Shown here: positions 1 through 13,500 of the stretch, one piece after another
How positions within the stretch are numbered: the first letter of the stretch is position 1
How the letters are laid out: every line of letters starts with the position of its first letter
From: Branchiostoma floridae
Lineage: Eukaryota; Chordata; Leptocardii; Amphioxiformes; Branchiostomatidae
Assembly: GCF_000003815.2 (NCBI RefSeq)
Contig: NC_049987.1
Span: 13,081,434-13,145,433, forward strand
DNA length: 64,000 nt
Direction of reading: 5' to 3'
Program-made: the position numbers and the translations under genes
The notes under the pieces: model-generated
Databases searched by the model: none
The model's input: only the letters and a program-made list of their open reading frames with translations
What the model was told of the DNA's origin: nothing

Positions 1-286
1 TCTCAATTTTCACGTAGGGCCGGCACACCAAGGCTGTGTAAGACTGCCATCTACAAGAGCTATTATGTACCAAAGCTTGCACTCGTGATTTACAATGCAA
101 ATTTTGAAACATTTGGACAGAATATGGACAAACAGGATTGGAGTATGCTGAGGCAGATGTTGCTAGCCTGCAATCAATTTCATGCCTCAGGTGACCTCAA
201 TACAACATGATTGCCCAGGTCTCCTGAGCGTTATAACCATAAAAAAAGATATGAAGCAATATTTGGCATCACAGAAGGACAAGTAC
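1..286. other. Intron after DH exon 6
   Basis: This stretch continues the RhoGEF gene past its last exon in the window. I see no further exon, repeat or RNA gene in it. Confidence 0.6.
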
Positions 287-397
287 CTTTTGGACACGGT
301 TTGCTGCCTTGGTGAGGTCATCGAAGTCAGGATGGTCTGACGGAGTTTCCTTGAGAAGATCTGAGAGGATCTTGTTGTACTGTGGAACTCTCTGCAC
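287..397 (-). CDS. RhoGEF gene, DH-domain exon 6 (conserved region 3)
   Basis: The exon encodes 37 codons starting VQRVPQYNKILSDLLKETP and then SDHPDFDDLTKAANRVQK. This is the strongest family signature in the window: P-V-Q-R-[VI]-x-x-Y-x-x-[LI]-L-x-x-L-L-K-x-[TH]-P-x-x-H-P-D is the long CR3/alpha-5 helix that forms most of the Rho-binding surface. The acceptor is tactacag before gtgcag. The donor, AAG followed by GTACTT, is weaker than the gene's other donors. The exon is phase 0 at both ends. The end of the last DH helix and any PH domain would lie at lower coordinates, beyond the window edge. Confidence 0.94.
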
Positions 398-3300
398 CTG
401 TAGTACAGAAAAAGGAAATCGATGTTCATAAATGAGTCCTTTTGCTCAAGAATTCAGATTCACCCACAGTTCAAAACACTGTATTGTACAGCAGTCTTTG
501 AATCTTTGCACTTAAATCCAATATCATATACTGTAACTTAGCAAAAAAACCCTTGGATTGGGATACTATGGTGCAGGTGAGATGACACAGGCAATGTCCT
601 ACATAGGCTGGACACACATTTCAGCAGGATTAACAGCCTTGGATACATTCAGTGTTGTGTTACAATAAATTTGTGCCAGCTTTGGTGAGTAATAATTTCA
701 TTTTGGTACCAACTAACTGCAGACAGACACATGGCAGACTTCAAGAGTTGTCTCTGGTCCCTTGGAATGAGATCCAGTTCTGACTCACTGATCAATCAAC
801 ATTGCATCCTTCAAGTATGTGTGTGCCATTGATATCTGTTTCGTAGGTGTTAAGACCAATTCTTAGAATGCTACTTTTAACAACCGAATCTCACGATATC
901 TATTTCTATGCAGATGGATACAAAAGTACTAAGATGGTTTCTTGTTACTCGATACTTAACTATGGTATCCATTTTATCCAAAGGTATTCTTACTCTATGG
1001 CAATGCATTATGTGTTATTCTATGGGCATTCCTAACAGGTTATTGCATAACAAGAAGACATCCGCTAAATACATTCCACACATGCAAAATGATACAAAAA
1101 AGCTTTTTTTCAACTGGTTTTGTCTGAAATAGGTTGACAGAAAGAATTAGTTGTTTGTGAGAGTTATTACATAGGAGCACACCTCTACACAACTTCTCCC
1201 TATTCTAAAGAAGTTGTACATTAATGTTTTACCAAGGGCACATGAAATCATTATCCCTTCCTCACATTCCAGCTGATTTTCAAGTTGGATACCTCAGACG
1301 TTGACCTAAATTCTTCCTGTCTAGTTCCTCAGGACGTCCCACTTAACCACAACATTGTCAACAGTTTAATTATGGTCTAGACACAACTTATCATGATTAT
1401 CGAAATGAATACAAACATGAAATTCCTTTCACTGCTTGAAATGGTAAATGATCCCATATTCTATAGACTAATAATAGAGTGCAACAAGTTGTAGAAGTCA
1501 TAAAATGTATGAGCTCATTGGAAATAGCACCCTGATCTGAAACTTATCGTGATTACCCCTGTCACTGTAGTGTATACATGTACATGTAGTGTCAATCAAA
1601 CTTATCCAAACTATGGAAAATCACATTACTTGTTGAAGTTTGCTCAATTTCTTTAGGTCATCCTTGTGCATGGACTGAACAACTGCTTTTCAAAATATAC
1701 CAATCACAGGAGACATACTTTCTATGAATATCTGTAGAATGCCAACATTCACGGTAATTGTTGGGCTGATTTTGTTTCCATCAAAATACTGTATCTCAAA
1801 CCCCACATCATGTTGATTGACTGGCCTATTACAGAGAGACTCTGCAATGATAATGCAGAGTCCTGCTCTGTGCTCTCTCTCCTGTAAAATGGCTGATAAC
1901 ACTAAGATCTTGCATGTATGTAATCATCTCACCCCATTACCCCGTCCATGGCCACCTCTCAGGCCTGGCAGAATGGGAGACCTACCAAGCTTCCATCCTT
2001 GACACTTGTCAATCCTGTGCAAGTGACCACCTCTACATAAGGACCACCTGGCCAATGTGGCTACCTTTTGGGAGATCCCTAAAAATATATTTTTCCCATT
2101 GACACAAGCGTTAACAGCCCTGCCCATAGTGACCACCTATCCATACAGACCAGATTTTATCAGTCCCTTCTTGGACACTTTTGACTGTACACACCTAAAC
2201 TGTGTTGTCTTCTCAAAATCCTGCACTTTGAATTGTCACAAGGTCCACTAAGGCAACGGCCTTGACCATCAAGATGTCTAAATCCAACAACATTAGACTG
2301 ATAATCACTATCAGTACTGCAAATCACTCCTTGTTTTTCACCTAGCCCCCATATATTACATCCACTTTCTGTTATTAGATTCCTACTTTATATATGGGAG
2401 GCTTACTTTACTTTACTTTGCAGGTGAACATATATACTGTAGTTTCTGGCTGCCAGGACAACCAGAGTACCAAAATATACATCCCTGACAGATTTGGATT
2501 GATGATGCAGAAATCACAACAAACTTGCTGCCTCATTGCCCTGGAAAACAGGACTATAAAAGTGGTAAATTTGCAGTCTGAAAGGTCAGGGTTTTCACTG
2601 GAGAGGGAAGTCTAGCACTGATGTGTTTTTGATTGGTTTGTTTAGATCACAGCTGCCTTCTCTCATGAACACTCTAGAACATAAATTTTATGCTGCTTTC
2701 TTGGTTTCTTTATTATGTGGTCTTCAGTTAGTTTCTTATCACTTGTTTGTCCTCTCCTGGAAGAACCCTATACCCGAGACAACCTTGAGACATTCATCCC
2801 TACATGAATATCCTGTGCGCCATACTGGCGAGCCATGTGGCATGCAGCTAGATATGAAAAAATATAGTTTAAAAATATGAAATACCACAGACAGCTTATT
2901 CAAAGGAGATGTTACATGGATCTGAAATGTGTACTCAATGTTTTATATACATCAGTTCATCTCTAAATGGAGAAAACTTTCTGCGCTAAGATAACAGTTC
3001 AAAGAAGCCGACTAATGTCTTTATCGGTTTATCCTAACATTATGACTCATCAGCCTTTTGTTAAAAGATAGTCCAAAAGGTGTAGGCAAAATCCTCACAG
3101 CTCATCTTACATGTAATTATCTCTGGCTCCAGATTCATTTTTGTCCTTGTAGATTTCAGGAGGCATTTAAATGGCTCCGCACTTTGATGAACAGACGTAT
3201 TTTGTGTTTACAGGAAGACACTGATACACAATGTCTCATAATCATATAACTTTTACTATCTGTTGTAAGGAAGATGAAATAATACATTCATCTCCATCAT

Positions 3301-4399
3301 CTTTGAGTATGTCACCCCTTGAAACAAAACCCAACATGCATGTAGTTATGGTCCATGGAACTGTAAGACTTGTACGGTTTCTGAACACCAAAGTAGGGCA
3401 CATTTTGATCTTCTCTGTTGTCATGCTGCTTTGAAAAGCCCATTATGAACAAATCCTATCAATTCCATGTCCTAGTTTTACTAAAAGGAAGGCTAACGTA
3501 ATTTTCTGCTCAAGTTGTCCGCTCTCTTGGCAAAGTGTAATCCAATTAAATTGGACCTAGAAAGCTTGAGGCTGACAGAAATTCTTGCACAAAGGTGCGT
3601 TTTTTGTTCAAGGACAAATCTTGATGTAATGGCAGTACAGAGATCTATTCTGAATGAAAGCCCAAAGAATAAACCCTTGCATAAGTGTAATATATCTGGT
3701 ACTGTAAGATCCAAAAGACTCCCCAAGATGATTTAAGATCTTTATCTCTACAAGGCTCACTTTTGTGCAGACATAACCTTGAAACTTGAATGGAAACAGA
3801 CTGGTAGATACTGTGAGATATAAGTAAGTCTCAACTTTTTTGGGGAGCTAATCCTCGCCTTCAAAGTAAGAATGGGTATCCATGTTATATGATAAATGAG
3901 ATGTTGGGATTACCACAATATTTTCATAACAGTTAGTCTGTGATCTTCATTATTCTTTGTTTGTCTTTGAGACAGGTACATGCATATCTGATGATGGTAA
4001 ATATTTACTACATTATGTCAAAATACAATCTGATATGACCATTGATTCATTGGTCAGGTTCTCCAGCATTATAAGGATATCTCAAACCAAGGACGTTATG
4101 CTCAAACCTATTGTATACCCACACAGGCACTGATCACATGTGGACAGCCCTGGGGCACCTGTCAGTCCTTTATGCACAGTACAGAACAATTAGGATAGGA
4201 ATGTTGTTTCACTATGTATATTGTATAAGGGTCACAAAGCCAATTTAGTTTTGAATAATGCTGAATTACATAGGGAGAAAGTTTGAATCTTGATACACAC
4301 AATTTCAGGAAGCGTATTTACAGCAAGGTTAATTTTTTGGTCACTCAGAGCCTGTTTTAGTGTTGTTCTTTTCCTGCAACACATGTTGTGCTCGTAAAA

Positions 4400-4462
4400 T
4401 GACATAACAAATCTTAGGGACGACTGGAACTTTGGTTTGTGTCCCTAAGGTTCGTTATGTCA
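4400..4462. repeat. 63-nt interrupted inverted repeat (MITE-like hairpin)
   Basis: TGACATAAC (4400-4408) and CTTAGGGAC (4413-4421) are matched in reverse complement by GTCCCTAAG (4441-4449) and GTTATGTCA (4454-4462). Both arms are exact, separated by symmetrical 4-base mismatched bulges and a 19-base loop. The symmetry suggests a tiny inverted-repeat transposon or its solo palindrome. No clear target duplication is seen. Confidence 0.75.
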
Positions 4463-4476
4463 CAGCTACATGTACC

Positions 4477-4512
4477 ATGCATTGATACAATGCTATGCAT
4501 TGATACAACGCT
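4477..4512. repeat. Two-copy 18-bp tandem duplication
   Basis: ATGCATTGATACAATGCT (4477-4494) is followed at once by a copy with one change (4495-4512). It lies just downstream of the 4.4-kb stem-loop. Confidence 0.8.
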
Positions 4513-4586
4513 ATCTATATTTAGACTATATTAGCAAACTACACCCCCCTCCCCATACTTCTACAAAACATATGAACAGCACCTAC

Positions 4587-4689
4587 CGGCAAAAGGAGTA
4601 AGGAGTCTATGGAGTGTCTTGCAGCCCCTCGTCGTATGTTACAGAACTCTAGGAATTCTTCATCAGTCTCTCTCTTCTGCCTCAGCAAC
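4587..4689 (-). CDS. RhoGEF gene, DH-domain exon 5 (runs into conserved region 3)
   Basis: After the shared Met codon this exon gives 34 codons, including LLRQKRETDEEFLEFC and ending HSIDSLLLLP. Known DH domains have F-x-x-F followed by about 12-15 residues and then [LI]-x-x-[LF]-[LI]-x-x-P-[VM]-Q-R. The first Pro of that motif is the last codon here, and VQR opens the next exon. The acceptor is gctgtag before gttgct. The donor is CCG followed by GTAGGT, in phase 0. The EFLEFC segment and the basic IRRGAARH stretch sit where subfamilies vary most, so they give little help in naming the gene. Confidence 0.93.
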
Positions 4690-6520
4690 CTACAGCAGGG
4701 GAAAGAATGTCAGCAAATCTGCCCCAGTACACAAAGGCATGGGCCGCTGCACACACTGGGTCAATATGCTCATATTCAACCTGTCCAGTAAAAATTACTC
4801 TGATGACAAAGGCTTGGCACTACAACATGAAACCCCTGTACGTTTACAGTTGTAAATATGTCAACAATGTCAGAGTTAGAAAATGACAGTGTGGCATTAA
4901 AATTGACAGGAGTACAAATCAAATACAATCCTACCTTGACACTGTTTAACTTTTTAGCCTGATAATTTGACTTTTCTTTGATGATGAGTGAATATATTTC
5001 TTGGATAGTAGTTGATAGTCCTGGTTAGAGACACGCTAGAGGCACGCTACAAATGCATACAGTCAAACCCCCTTCAGTCAATAGACATTTGCCAATGGAA
5101 GAGCAATACTGCACACATGCTCCAACCCCTCCTGTTTTCTCCAGTGTTAGAATTGAACAGAATCTCATTGAAGTGTCAATCACCCAGTTCATGGGACAAA
5201 AATAGATTGGAGTGACCCCCTGACCTATGCCACTGATTGTGTATTGTGATTTTGCAATATTCAAATGAGAAGCAATACAATTTGTGAGGCAAGCCTTCCG
5301 GAACAGATGGACATCGCTGACCACCCCCTTCTGTGTTACTATGGAAATGGAGGGTTTCTAAGATACTGCCAATATATGATGCATAATGCATTTAGAATGT
5401 TTACGTTCATGAGTACACACAACAAAACTAGTCATTCCTTCTTGGAGTTCTTCAATCGTTACTTTCTTCTGATCAGAACATATGCCATAGAATAAATCTA
5501 TCATATGTTATCTGGTCATGCATGCTTTGCATCACTCTAGTGCCATAAAATAGATGAAAAGCAATAATAGTCACACACTTTATACTTTGAAACTGGTCTT
5601 CCAAATGGACAAAGTAATCCTGCAAAACCTAATAGATCATGAAATGACTAGAATTTGATAAGAAAGTTATTGACTGTATAAAAATCAGTACAATATGACC
5701 TACCTGTTTTCCAAAGTGTTACTCCCTATGAGGGGAAAACACATCATCTTCCCAAAAGCTGTGTTCTAGATCTCCTCAGATCTCTACTTCCTTCCCCAGG
5801 TAATCCTACTGCAGTATCTAAACTGGCTCCTCTACTGCCAGAGACCAGAGTATTGTTCACTGAGTTTGTTTACTAGGTTTGGGACTACCCTGATCCTCTA
5901 TATACAAGAACTCCCCATTCTGATGCAAATGTGCGTTAGGTGATACAGAGTTCAAAGGGCTTAGCGGAAAAAAGGGAAGTAAACTGTTTGCACAAGACGT
6001 GTGAAAAAGGTGCGAAGTTTTGCGAATCCACAAATTAGTAGATTAGGCATTGTTATGTTAATCACCAAGGAGAACTACTGGCAAGCAAGGTGGTAGTGTA
6101 GACAATATGGGGATTTGCATGAAAATTAAACTATATGAAAGCAAGGAGGTTTTGATGAAAGGAGTCTAAAAACACAAATTAAAACAGAATTATCATATGT
6201 ATAGATCAAAACTAACTTGCCCCAGAGACAGATTTTTCCCACGAAAAAAAAAAAGTTGTTTGAAAAGTGAGAATGAGTGAAGTCAGTATTGTGCACAGGA
6301 TGCTGTGATCACTTGTGTCAAACTCAAAGTTTGTCTCTGGTCTGACAAGTTTATAGTCAAGGGGACAGCATTGATAGATTTTGTTCCCATTTTACAAATT
6401 TGTGCTATCACATCTGCTATAAAAGTCTACATCTTTGTAAGTAATGAAAATTGAGAAATGTGCACTATAATGACCTAAGATATACCAGGTTGAGGAAACT
6501 CTAGAAAAAAGAAGACTCAC
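4690..6520. other. RhoGEF intron between exons 5 and 4
   Basis: No exon is supported. Short open frames at 5012-5495 on both strands look accidental. The stretch from about 5060 to 5330 contains GTCAAACC- and TGACCACC-type words, also seen near 2.2 kb, that may be remnants of a dispersed repeat. Confidence 0.55.
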
Positions 6521-6590
6521 ATTCTTGTCTCCTTGTAACTCATGTAGTACTCATCATACTGGGACCACAGCTGCTTGGAGAAGATGTTTC
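6521..6590 (-). CDS. RhoGEF gene, DH-domain exon 4
   Basis: The exon encodes NIFSKQLWSQYDEYYMSYKE followed by Thr-Arg. It corresponds to the DH helix with the signature [GN]-x-[IV]-F-x-x-x-L/x-W-x-x-Y-x-x-Y, in which the bound helix carries the subject's aromatic residues. The acceptor is tttctccacag and the donor is AAT followed by GTGAGT. Two leading bases complete Gly from exon 3, and two trailing bases (AT) join the next exon's G to give Met. The upstream intron (6591-18238) is 11.6 kb and contains one 100-N gap. Both frame continuity and motif support the call. Confidence 0.92.
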
Positions 6591-9339
6591 CTGTGGAGAA
6601 AGGATATTCTGGTCAGATGAGCAAAGATAGAGATGTAGTAATTCATCATACAGTCACGTGGAATTGTTAGATAATATATAATAATAATAATGCTGCAACC
6701 ATCTTCTGACATATAAACTCAATAGGCCAAATGAAATGGTAACTTGACTGACGAGCTGTATAGATGCAAAGTAAATTTCTCTTCACTATTATAAGTATTA
6801 AACTTTAAAGGATCTATCTTCAATCACACAAACACTTGCTGCTTTCCCAGTTATTAGCAAAGGAAGCGAACCCTCAGACACAGGAGACAGGGCTAGCCAG
6901 TCTCCTTGTGATTCAGAGACACCACTGACCAGTCATTTCCCCACAGGCCAACTGTCTGGACTTCATGTCTCTGGACAGCCTTGACCAACCCACAGGGAAG
7001 CCCCTGTTAACCTAATTAAGGGGTAGTATATTAACTACACATTTAACCAGCTTGAAAGGTAATCCACAGCCCCCAGGGCAATAACAGGAGGAAGTCTGGA
7101 CTATGGGGAACATCAATTCCAAGTCCTTGTGGGCCATCCCATAACCAACAATAATTATCACAACAATAAGAAGCAATCAATAGTAAAGACCTGATAATTG
7201 GCTTTGTAGCATTTCACTGATTCTTCCTAATATCATTGTGACAACTGCTAAAAAGTCTTGTCACTCCTACAAGGGTGACTCTTATGAGGTTAAAATTGAA
7301 GAAAAAAATGATATGCGATATAGTTAGAATTTGATTCTGACAGGAACTCCTACTACACAGCAACTTTGAATTACTCAAAAATCAGGACCATTGAAGTGTC
7401 CAAGACTTTGAGCATGACAGGTTCAACAGATACCTATAGCAAGCTACTGCTCATTCAAAGCCACATTTGTTATCTAGTCACACTTTGTGGGCATTTCTAT
7501 ATTAAAAACAGATGATATCTGCAAAAAAATCAACATCATAGTCATACCTTGTGACGATTTCCTTTTCCTGAAAACCTTGAGGTATTGAAAACCCATCCTT
7601 CCAAATATGGGGAAAGTTTCCACTTTTCAGAAGAAAAGTAATGGGAAATATCTTTCTATAAAACCTCAAGTTTTATAGAAACCATTCATACCAGTAAAGG
7701 TACCAACAAAAGTGATCTAAGAGACTCTGCAGAATCCCAGTGTCATTGAACAAAAAAGGTACTTTTTTTCTGGTGAAAATACCAGCAGTCAGTACTGGTC
7801 AGCCACCAGTGGTCAGTCTTGGTCAGCAAGTAACTAACAGCCAACTGAATAAGGTCTTGTGGGAAAAACTATTAAGTCGGAGATTTGCATATGCCCACTG
7901 ATGTGATTAAGCTCTCTGGGTTCCCTAGAGTTATGCCAACAGCTTCATCCTCCAGAAAGCCTTGTGAAGTCCTTGTCACAATAAGCAGTGAGGAATAACT
8001 TCCCTGGGAATCACAACAGATTTCCACCCGTTGTCATGGAAACTGCTTGCATCAGCACCAAAAATAGCTCAAGCAATGAAGCATTGTGGCAAACGGCTAG
8101 CATTGTTTCTCCTCTGGTCTTGGGACATTAGGTCCTAAATGCCACTGATACAACTGAGCAGTCACCACTGAATCGTAACACTTATCATCAAATCCGACCA
8201 AAACACATTACTGCACAAGAATCCGCCAAAAGGCTTAGGTTTAATAAGTTAGATTGACAGTGATTTGTCTCTTTGACGTCAGAAGTAACCTCTTTATCAA
8301 ACACGATCACATATCAGAAGAAGATTGCATGGATACTGAAGATGGGACACATCCTGTCTTTTCATGCCTGGTTTCTGAAGTGAGACTGCCCTGTGTTGAC
8401 AACTTGTCAGAGACACAAGCCCTATGATGCATTGAATATTTTGTTTCCTCCAGGTAGGAAAAACTATACCCATGGGACCACAGTGCCTGTTAGTCTAGAC
8501 ACTACAGTACAGAGACAAGTCCTTTACATGACTTTCTATATCATCAAAGCTTTCTTCTCTTTTTTTCAAGAGAAGTTCCTGTTGAACAGATGACTTCGGA
8601 CAATCACATGACTTACAAACTAGAAAGGCCGACATTTGCTTGGGTGCAAATACAGCATATTTCAGCCATACCCATTCCCACGCAACATTGGACTGTTCCA
8701 AGTCACCCCTGCGCAAATGTGCAATATATCAACTGTAAGTTATCCCCAAAAGAGAACTAATATTGTGAATTGATTCCAGGTCAAAACAGAGCTTTCCCAA
8801 TATGAACCGGGCCCATATGGAAGAATATAATCTTCCACAGGAGCGCCTATGCATAACTGATTGGCTTTTAGAATTGCGGCAGCTCCTATTTTTCCGAGAG
8901 TGAAAAAAAACGCATCTTCCATTCAGAAGATTTTCATCATGAAATTACATGACGCCATTCAACAATTTCCACTTCGATAACTAGGTCTAAGTACCGTCAT
9001 AATCTCCTTGTGATGTGGGTACATTTATTATTGCATTGAACTTTTTTTTAATCAAGTAGGGCATACGTTTTAATAATTGTCAAGCAGGTGCAGGTGTTGT
9101 GTAGTAGGAGTGTGTTGTTGTTGTGTTTTTTTTTTCAAGCTAAAAACTTCAACCATTACATAAACGGAGACGTCTCGAATTTTTACAAGAATTTTACCAC
9201 CCTGTCGCTTCATTTCTTCTCTGAAAAATCCCAGGACCAACAAGTTAACTTGATTTGGCTTTATCTATATATTTCATTTTCCTTCGAATTCTTTGTTAAG
9301 TATATGCCCTGCATACCATTGTTAAATTGTTTTACTTTG

Positions 9340-10110
9340 TATGCAATCAGCCATCGGACGTAATCTTGCCTGAGTGTTGTAATTTCCTGCTCGTGGCGTG
9401 CGAGACCCGGAGGATAGGAGTTTCTATACCTTGTTCGGGGGTTTCTTTTCGGAGGTCAGTGGTGATACTCTGGTACTAAGAGTGTTTTATTGGGCTCAAA
9501 CTCTGGCAGTTTAAATTTACTAACAATTTGAATGTACAAAGTTTACGTCAAAAAAGAACAACAACAACACTAACGTTAGAAGTACCTACATTTGTTTGGG
9601 AAAAAATACATGGCATTGCATTCTCGCCACTGTCAAACTTACGTATCAAAACTAAACGCAAACTGTCCAATTTTCCCGCGTTTTCTGCCAAGTAACATTT
9701 TCTCGATTGTCTCAACTAACCCCCAAAGTCAAATCTGCCAAAAATGATTGATAGTGCCATGCGGAATGTTGGTAAATTCATCGACACAGACTTGTATTCT
9801 GATGTTCAATGCACGCGTACCGTCCGCTACGGCTCAAATGACCCTGTCTGAACTCCAAATCCTCGCAAACTACAATTTCAAACCGGGCACAGGGTAACAT
9901 ATGGCTACTGTAATGCTGTAATATGCATCTGTTTGTGTATAAACGGGATTGCAAGGCCCCGCTTATGAATATTAACTACCATTCGCCTTTCTCGTCGCTG
10001 ATTGGCTGGCGTCCATAAAGTAATTAACTCTCGCTCTCCCCGGACCGCTGGCACCTGGCACCTGTGGGCTCTGGGGTCACGGGAGTTCACGGGAGAAGGC
10101 CGAAAGAAAA
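9340..10110. promoter_or_regulatory. CpG-rich intronic stretch, possible internal promoter
   Basis: CpG dinucleotides are visibly denser here than in the flanks (for example GTGGCGTGCGAGACCCGG near 9395 and ACGCGTACCGTCCGCTACGG near 9812). A CCAAT-box core in GATTGGCTGG lies near 9999. No exon with a good splice site was found beside it, so promoter function is inference from base composition alone. Confidence 0.25.
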
Positions 10111-10179
10111 CCAATTTCCCCTCAGAAAAGTGCAGAAATTAATAATTTGAAATTGTTCCATGCCAAAAATTTTACTTGG

Positions 10180-10517
10180 ATCATTTTACCAACTATCTAA
10201 TGCCTATCTACACCAAATTTAAGGTCATTCCATTGTAATTCAATGGTACTAGGGGGTCAAAATATACCGTTGTGGTCAAAACGTGACCTTTAAACTTCAA
10301 TAAAATCATTTTAGAGGCAGATATGAAAAAAATGAGAAAAAAGCACCTCGGTATTGACCCACTCTACTCTTGTGCCAAATTTCAGGTCATTCGGTCCCGG
10401 AACGACGGAGATGAATCGATTTGAAGATTTGACAGGAGAAAGAAAGAAAGAAAGAAAGAAAGAAACATTACGAATATAATATATTTCACCATACCATATA
10501 TGGTATGGCTGAAATAT
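10180..10517. repeat. Probable 3' end of a dispersed repeat: GAAA microsatellite followed by a palindrome
   Basis: The segment contains two related phrases, CACCAAATTTAAGGTCATTC and GCCAAATTTCAGGTCATTCGG, then seven GAAA units (10438-10465). It ends with a perfect 20-nt palindrome CCATACCATATATGGTATGG (10489-10508) nested inside a further 8-bp stem (ATATTTCA at 10481-10488 with TGAAATAT at 10510-10517). Microsatellite-tailed ends of this kind are typical of transposable elements in invertebrates. The 5' boundary is uncertain. Confidence 0.5.
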
Positions 10518-13500
10518 AAAAACAAAATAATACCTTGGCCAATAAAACTACTACTGAGTCATTTCTAGCTAAAGAAAAATGTTTTGATGAGCTCATCTAG
10601 ATGTATTAGAATAATCAAATTCATACTTGGCCTAAAGGAAAATAATCAGCTCTTCAAAACCTTTCAGGAATACTTCACCAAACCGTTTTGATCTCTGATC
10701 GATGTGTGTGGTTTTCTCCACTTTCCTTGCCACTGGAACAACTGAACTCCAGGAATTCCAAGACTTTTCCCATCAGAAGGAGGGACAGGGTTATTGACGT
10801 GATGAACACTATCAGTTTACCAGCTTGTTTGTTTGCTGTTGTTCTTTTTATGGTAGGTTCTGTGCCATTGATCAGGACTGCAGGATAAAGATCAGCTGAC
10901 AAGAACAGACCAGTGGTGTACAACGTTTACCAGGGCGGCACGATGTCAGGCAAAGTTGGCTAAACATAGGGCACAGTTTGGAAAGTTGTGTTCCGCTTAA
11001 CAAAACTGTGGTGGTAGCACGGGAGATCAGAAAGAGGCCGACAATGAGTCAGTCGGAGCAATGAAACTTCAAAGTCTTCTTTGCGGATGGCACAGGTCCG
11101 TTGAACGGTTTATCAGTCAACGGTTCAAGTAGACCACGGGAGGACAGCCCAAAAGGTCTTCTTTGGTCGTGTGCATTGTACAATAATAGAAAACATTCTG
11201 GTATAACAGAGTCACCTGACAACGATACCATCTTTAGGACTTGAAAGCAAGGTTCAGCTTCCAAGTCCTGTGTTACCCATTATGGATCAGTCATCAGTTT
11301 TACACGTTCAAGTACCACTGAGTCTCTGAAGTGCGAATCACTACCCAACAAGTGAACAACATGCTAGTTAGCTCAAAGAACTACTTATCTGGGATAAAAA
11401 CAACACTAGGTAAATGGAGTTGAAAAGGGGGATTGGCATTCAGTGAAATAGGATCATGGTTTTGTTCTCGTACTTGACCCGAAACGACCTCCATGTTGGT
11501 TCTTAACCTTCTATGGTAGTTGAATATGATCAAAGCACCTTCACACTTTTTCTAACAACAGAGACTTGAAGACATTTTTAAGTTGCATGACAAGAAGGTG
11601 ACATAACGGGAAGAATGACAAATACAACAAAACATGTGGTACTATTTCCGTTCTCATAGCTGTGTTTTCGTATGCTTCACATGGCCTTTTACATGGAGCA
11701 ATATCAGATGTGTTTATTTTGTGGTAGTTCAGGAGTAATATGTTTACATGACTTCTGACACTGAAGTGCAGTAGTTGGCTAACCTTACCTTGACAAGTGC
11801 AACACTGAAAACATGAAGTGGCTGCAATTTGTTGTCAGCTAGCTACTAGTAATAGGTTACGCTATTTGGGTAAACACTACTAACTTTTTTCTTACCATAT
11901 ATAGTCATCAGCATCTTAATGAACACATTGCCAGAGAAAATAGAATTTGCTGTCTTTGAACTAGTTTAAGGCTGTAAGGTTAGCATAGTACACCATAGAT
12001 ATCATATAAAGTTTACAGGCTGAGGACTGTCAGATATGCCAGCAAGTCAGAAAATTTACAATTATTACCCAACATCTGCTTGGAGATAAGTCTGGGCTCT
12101 GCTGCTTGAATATCTACACATTTCACTTTGTAATGTCCTTACTTACTTTGCTAGCATTACAGTTTTAGAAAAAAGATACTGTAAATTTCTAGATTTCGTA
12201 TCAGTTTTGGATAGACGTTTCAACACAAACATCCCAGGTTTTCAGGCATGGTGGTACGATTTCTTGGCAAGGTGGCCAACCATACCAATACCAGGGTAAT
12301 GGTAGGAGAGGCACTGCTTGTGTCAAAATAGAAGCGTGGGCCCTGTTTCAAAATACCACCTTGACCACCTACCTCTTGGTGCGGGGGAGGTCCAGTGGCC
12401 AGGTAACTCCACACCTTGAGTGATCTTACCTGACCCAGATTTTTACTCAGACCTTGTACCTGCCTGCAGTGCAGGAATGGCCTGTGCAAATACTGAAAAC
12501 TGAGTACATAATGGTGGAGAGCCCTTATGAAAGAACCCCTTCAGTACAGTAGCCCCGGTGTGGGGTAGGGGTATGGCAGGGTACATTAGCATGCACTACA
12601 ATACTGCAGAGAAGTAATAGCTGACACCTGTGAAAGAGGATGTGCACAGGTGTTCAGGGGACGTTTCACATCCAATATTAAGGTGAATCAAAATCACATA
12701 AAGTTTAACGAACCTTGGATACATGCCTTAGTGTTGTGGCATGCTTTACTGGGTATCTACGCAGCTACTGTTTCCTATAGACATCTTATTACAATTACCA
12801 AGTATCGCATTGTAATGAGCCATGCATCAACAGCCATGAATTCTACCTTTTTGCAATGCATGCAGTACTGAAGCTATTTCAAGAAACATGGCGGAAGGTA
12901 CTGCTCACTGTCTAAGCTGGGAGCTATAAGTTGTAATTATGAGGAGGTCAACTGTGTAAAAGGGTGCAAGCTAGCAGACAGAAAGAAAGCCTTGAATGAC
13001 ATGGAGGAAAAGCCTCTGTATGAAGAGAGAACTAAAGTCAACTATCCAACTTCTCAGTGAAGATTTCCTTGGGCTTAACATACCAGTAGTTTGTGGAGGT
13101 GCTGGGATACAGGGCTTAGTAAGGCCTTGGTCCACGTGGAAGAGGGTAAGACCATTGGAAAGCATCCGTTGATCACAGCAATAGAGCCCCCTGTAATGGT
13201 TGAGCTGTTGCATGTTGGGTGGACAGAGGGGGGGGGGGGGGGGGTACTATGGTTGAAGTGACTGGTGTAAACCCTTCCCATGTCAAGGGCCAACTTGTCC
13301 TCATTAAGGGAAGGGTACGGAGGAACAGTATCTCCATCCAATGCCTCTGTCTCTATTGCATGATAGTAAGGATACCAAGTAGGACACTAAGATGGTTATA
13401 TGCTGAACACATTACGTATATTGAACAGACATACATCGTAATGGAAAACAGGACTTCACACCTTTTTTTCAACATTGAAATTTGTAGAGCAAAGCATCAT

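Larger units (their letters stand above)
398..4586. other. RhoGEF intron between exons 6 and 5
   Basis: No convincing exon is present. Around 1925-2230 the phrase GACCACCT recurs (for example near 2020, 2042 and 2131) in a more GC-rich stretch and may be an old dispersed repeat. The stem-loop at 4400-4462 and the short duplication at 4477-4512 are listed separately. The remainder is AT-rich unique-looking sequence. Confidence 0.6.
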
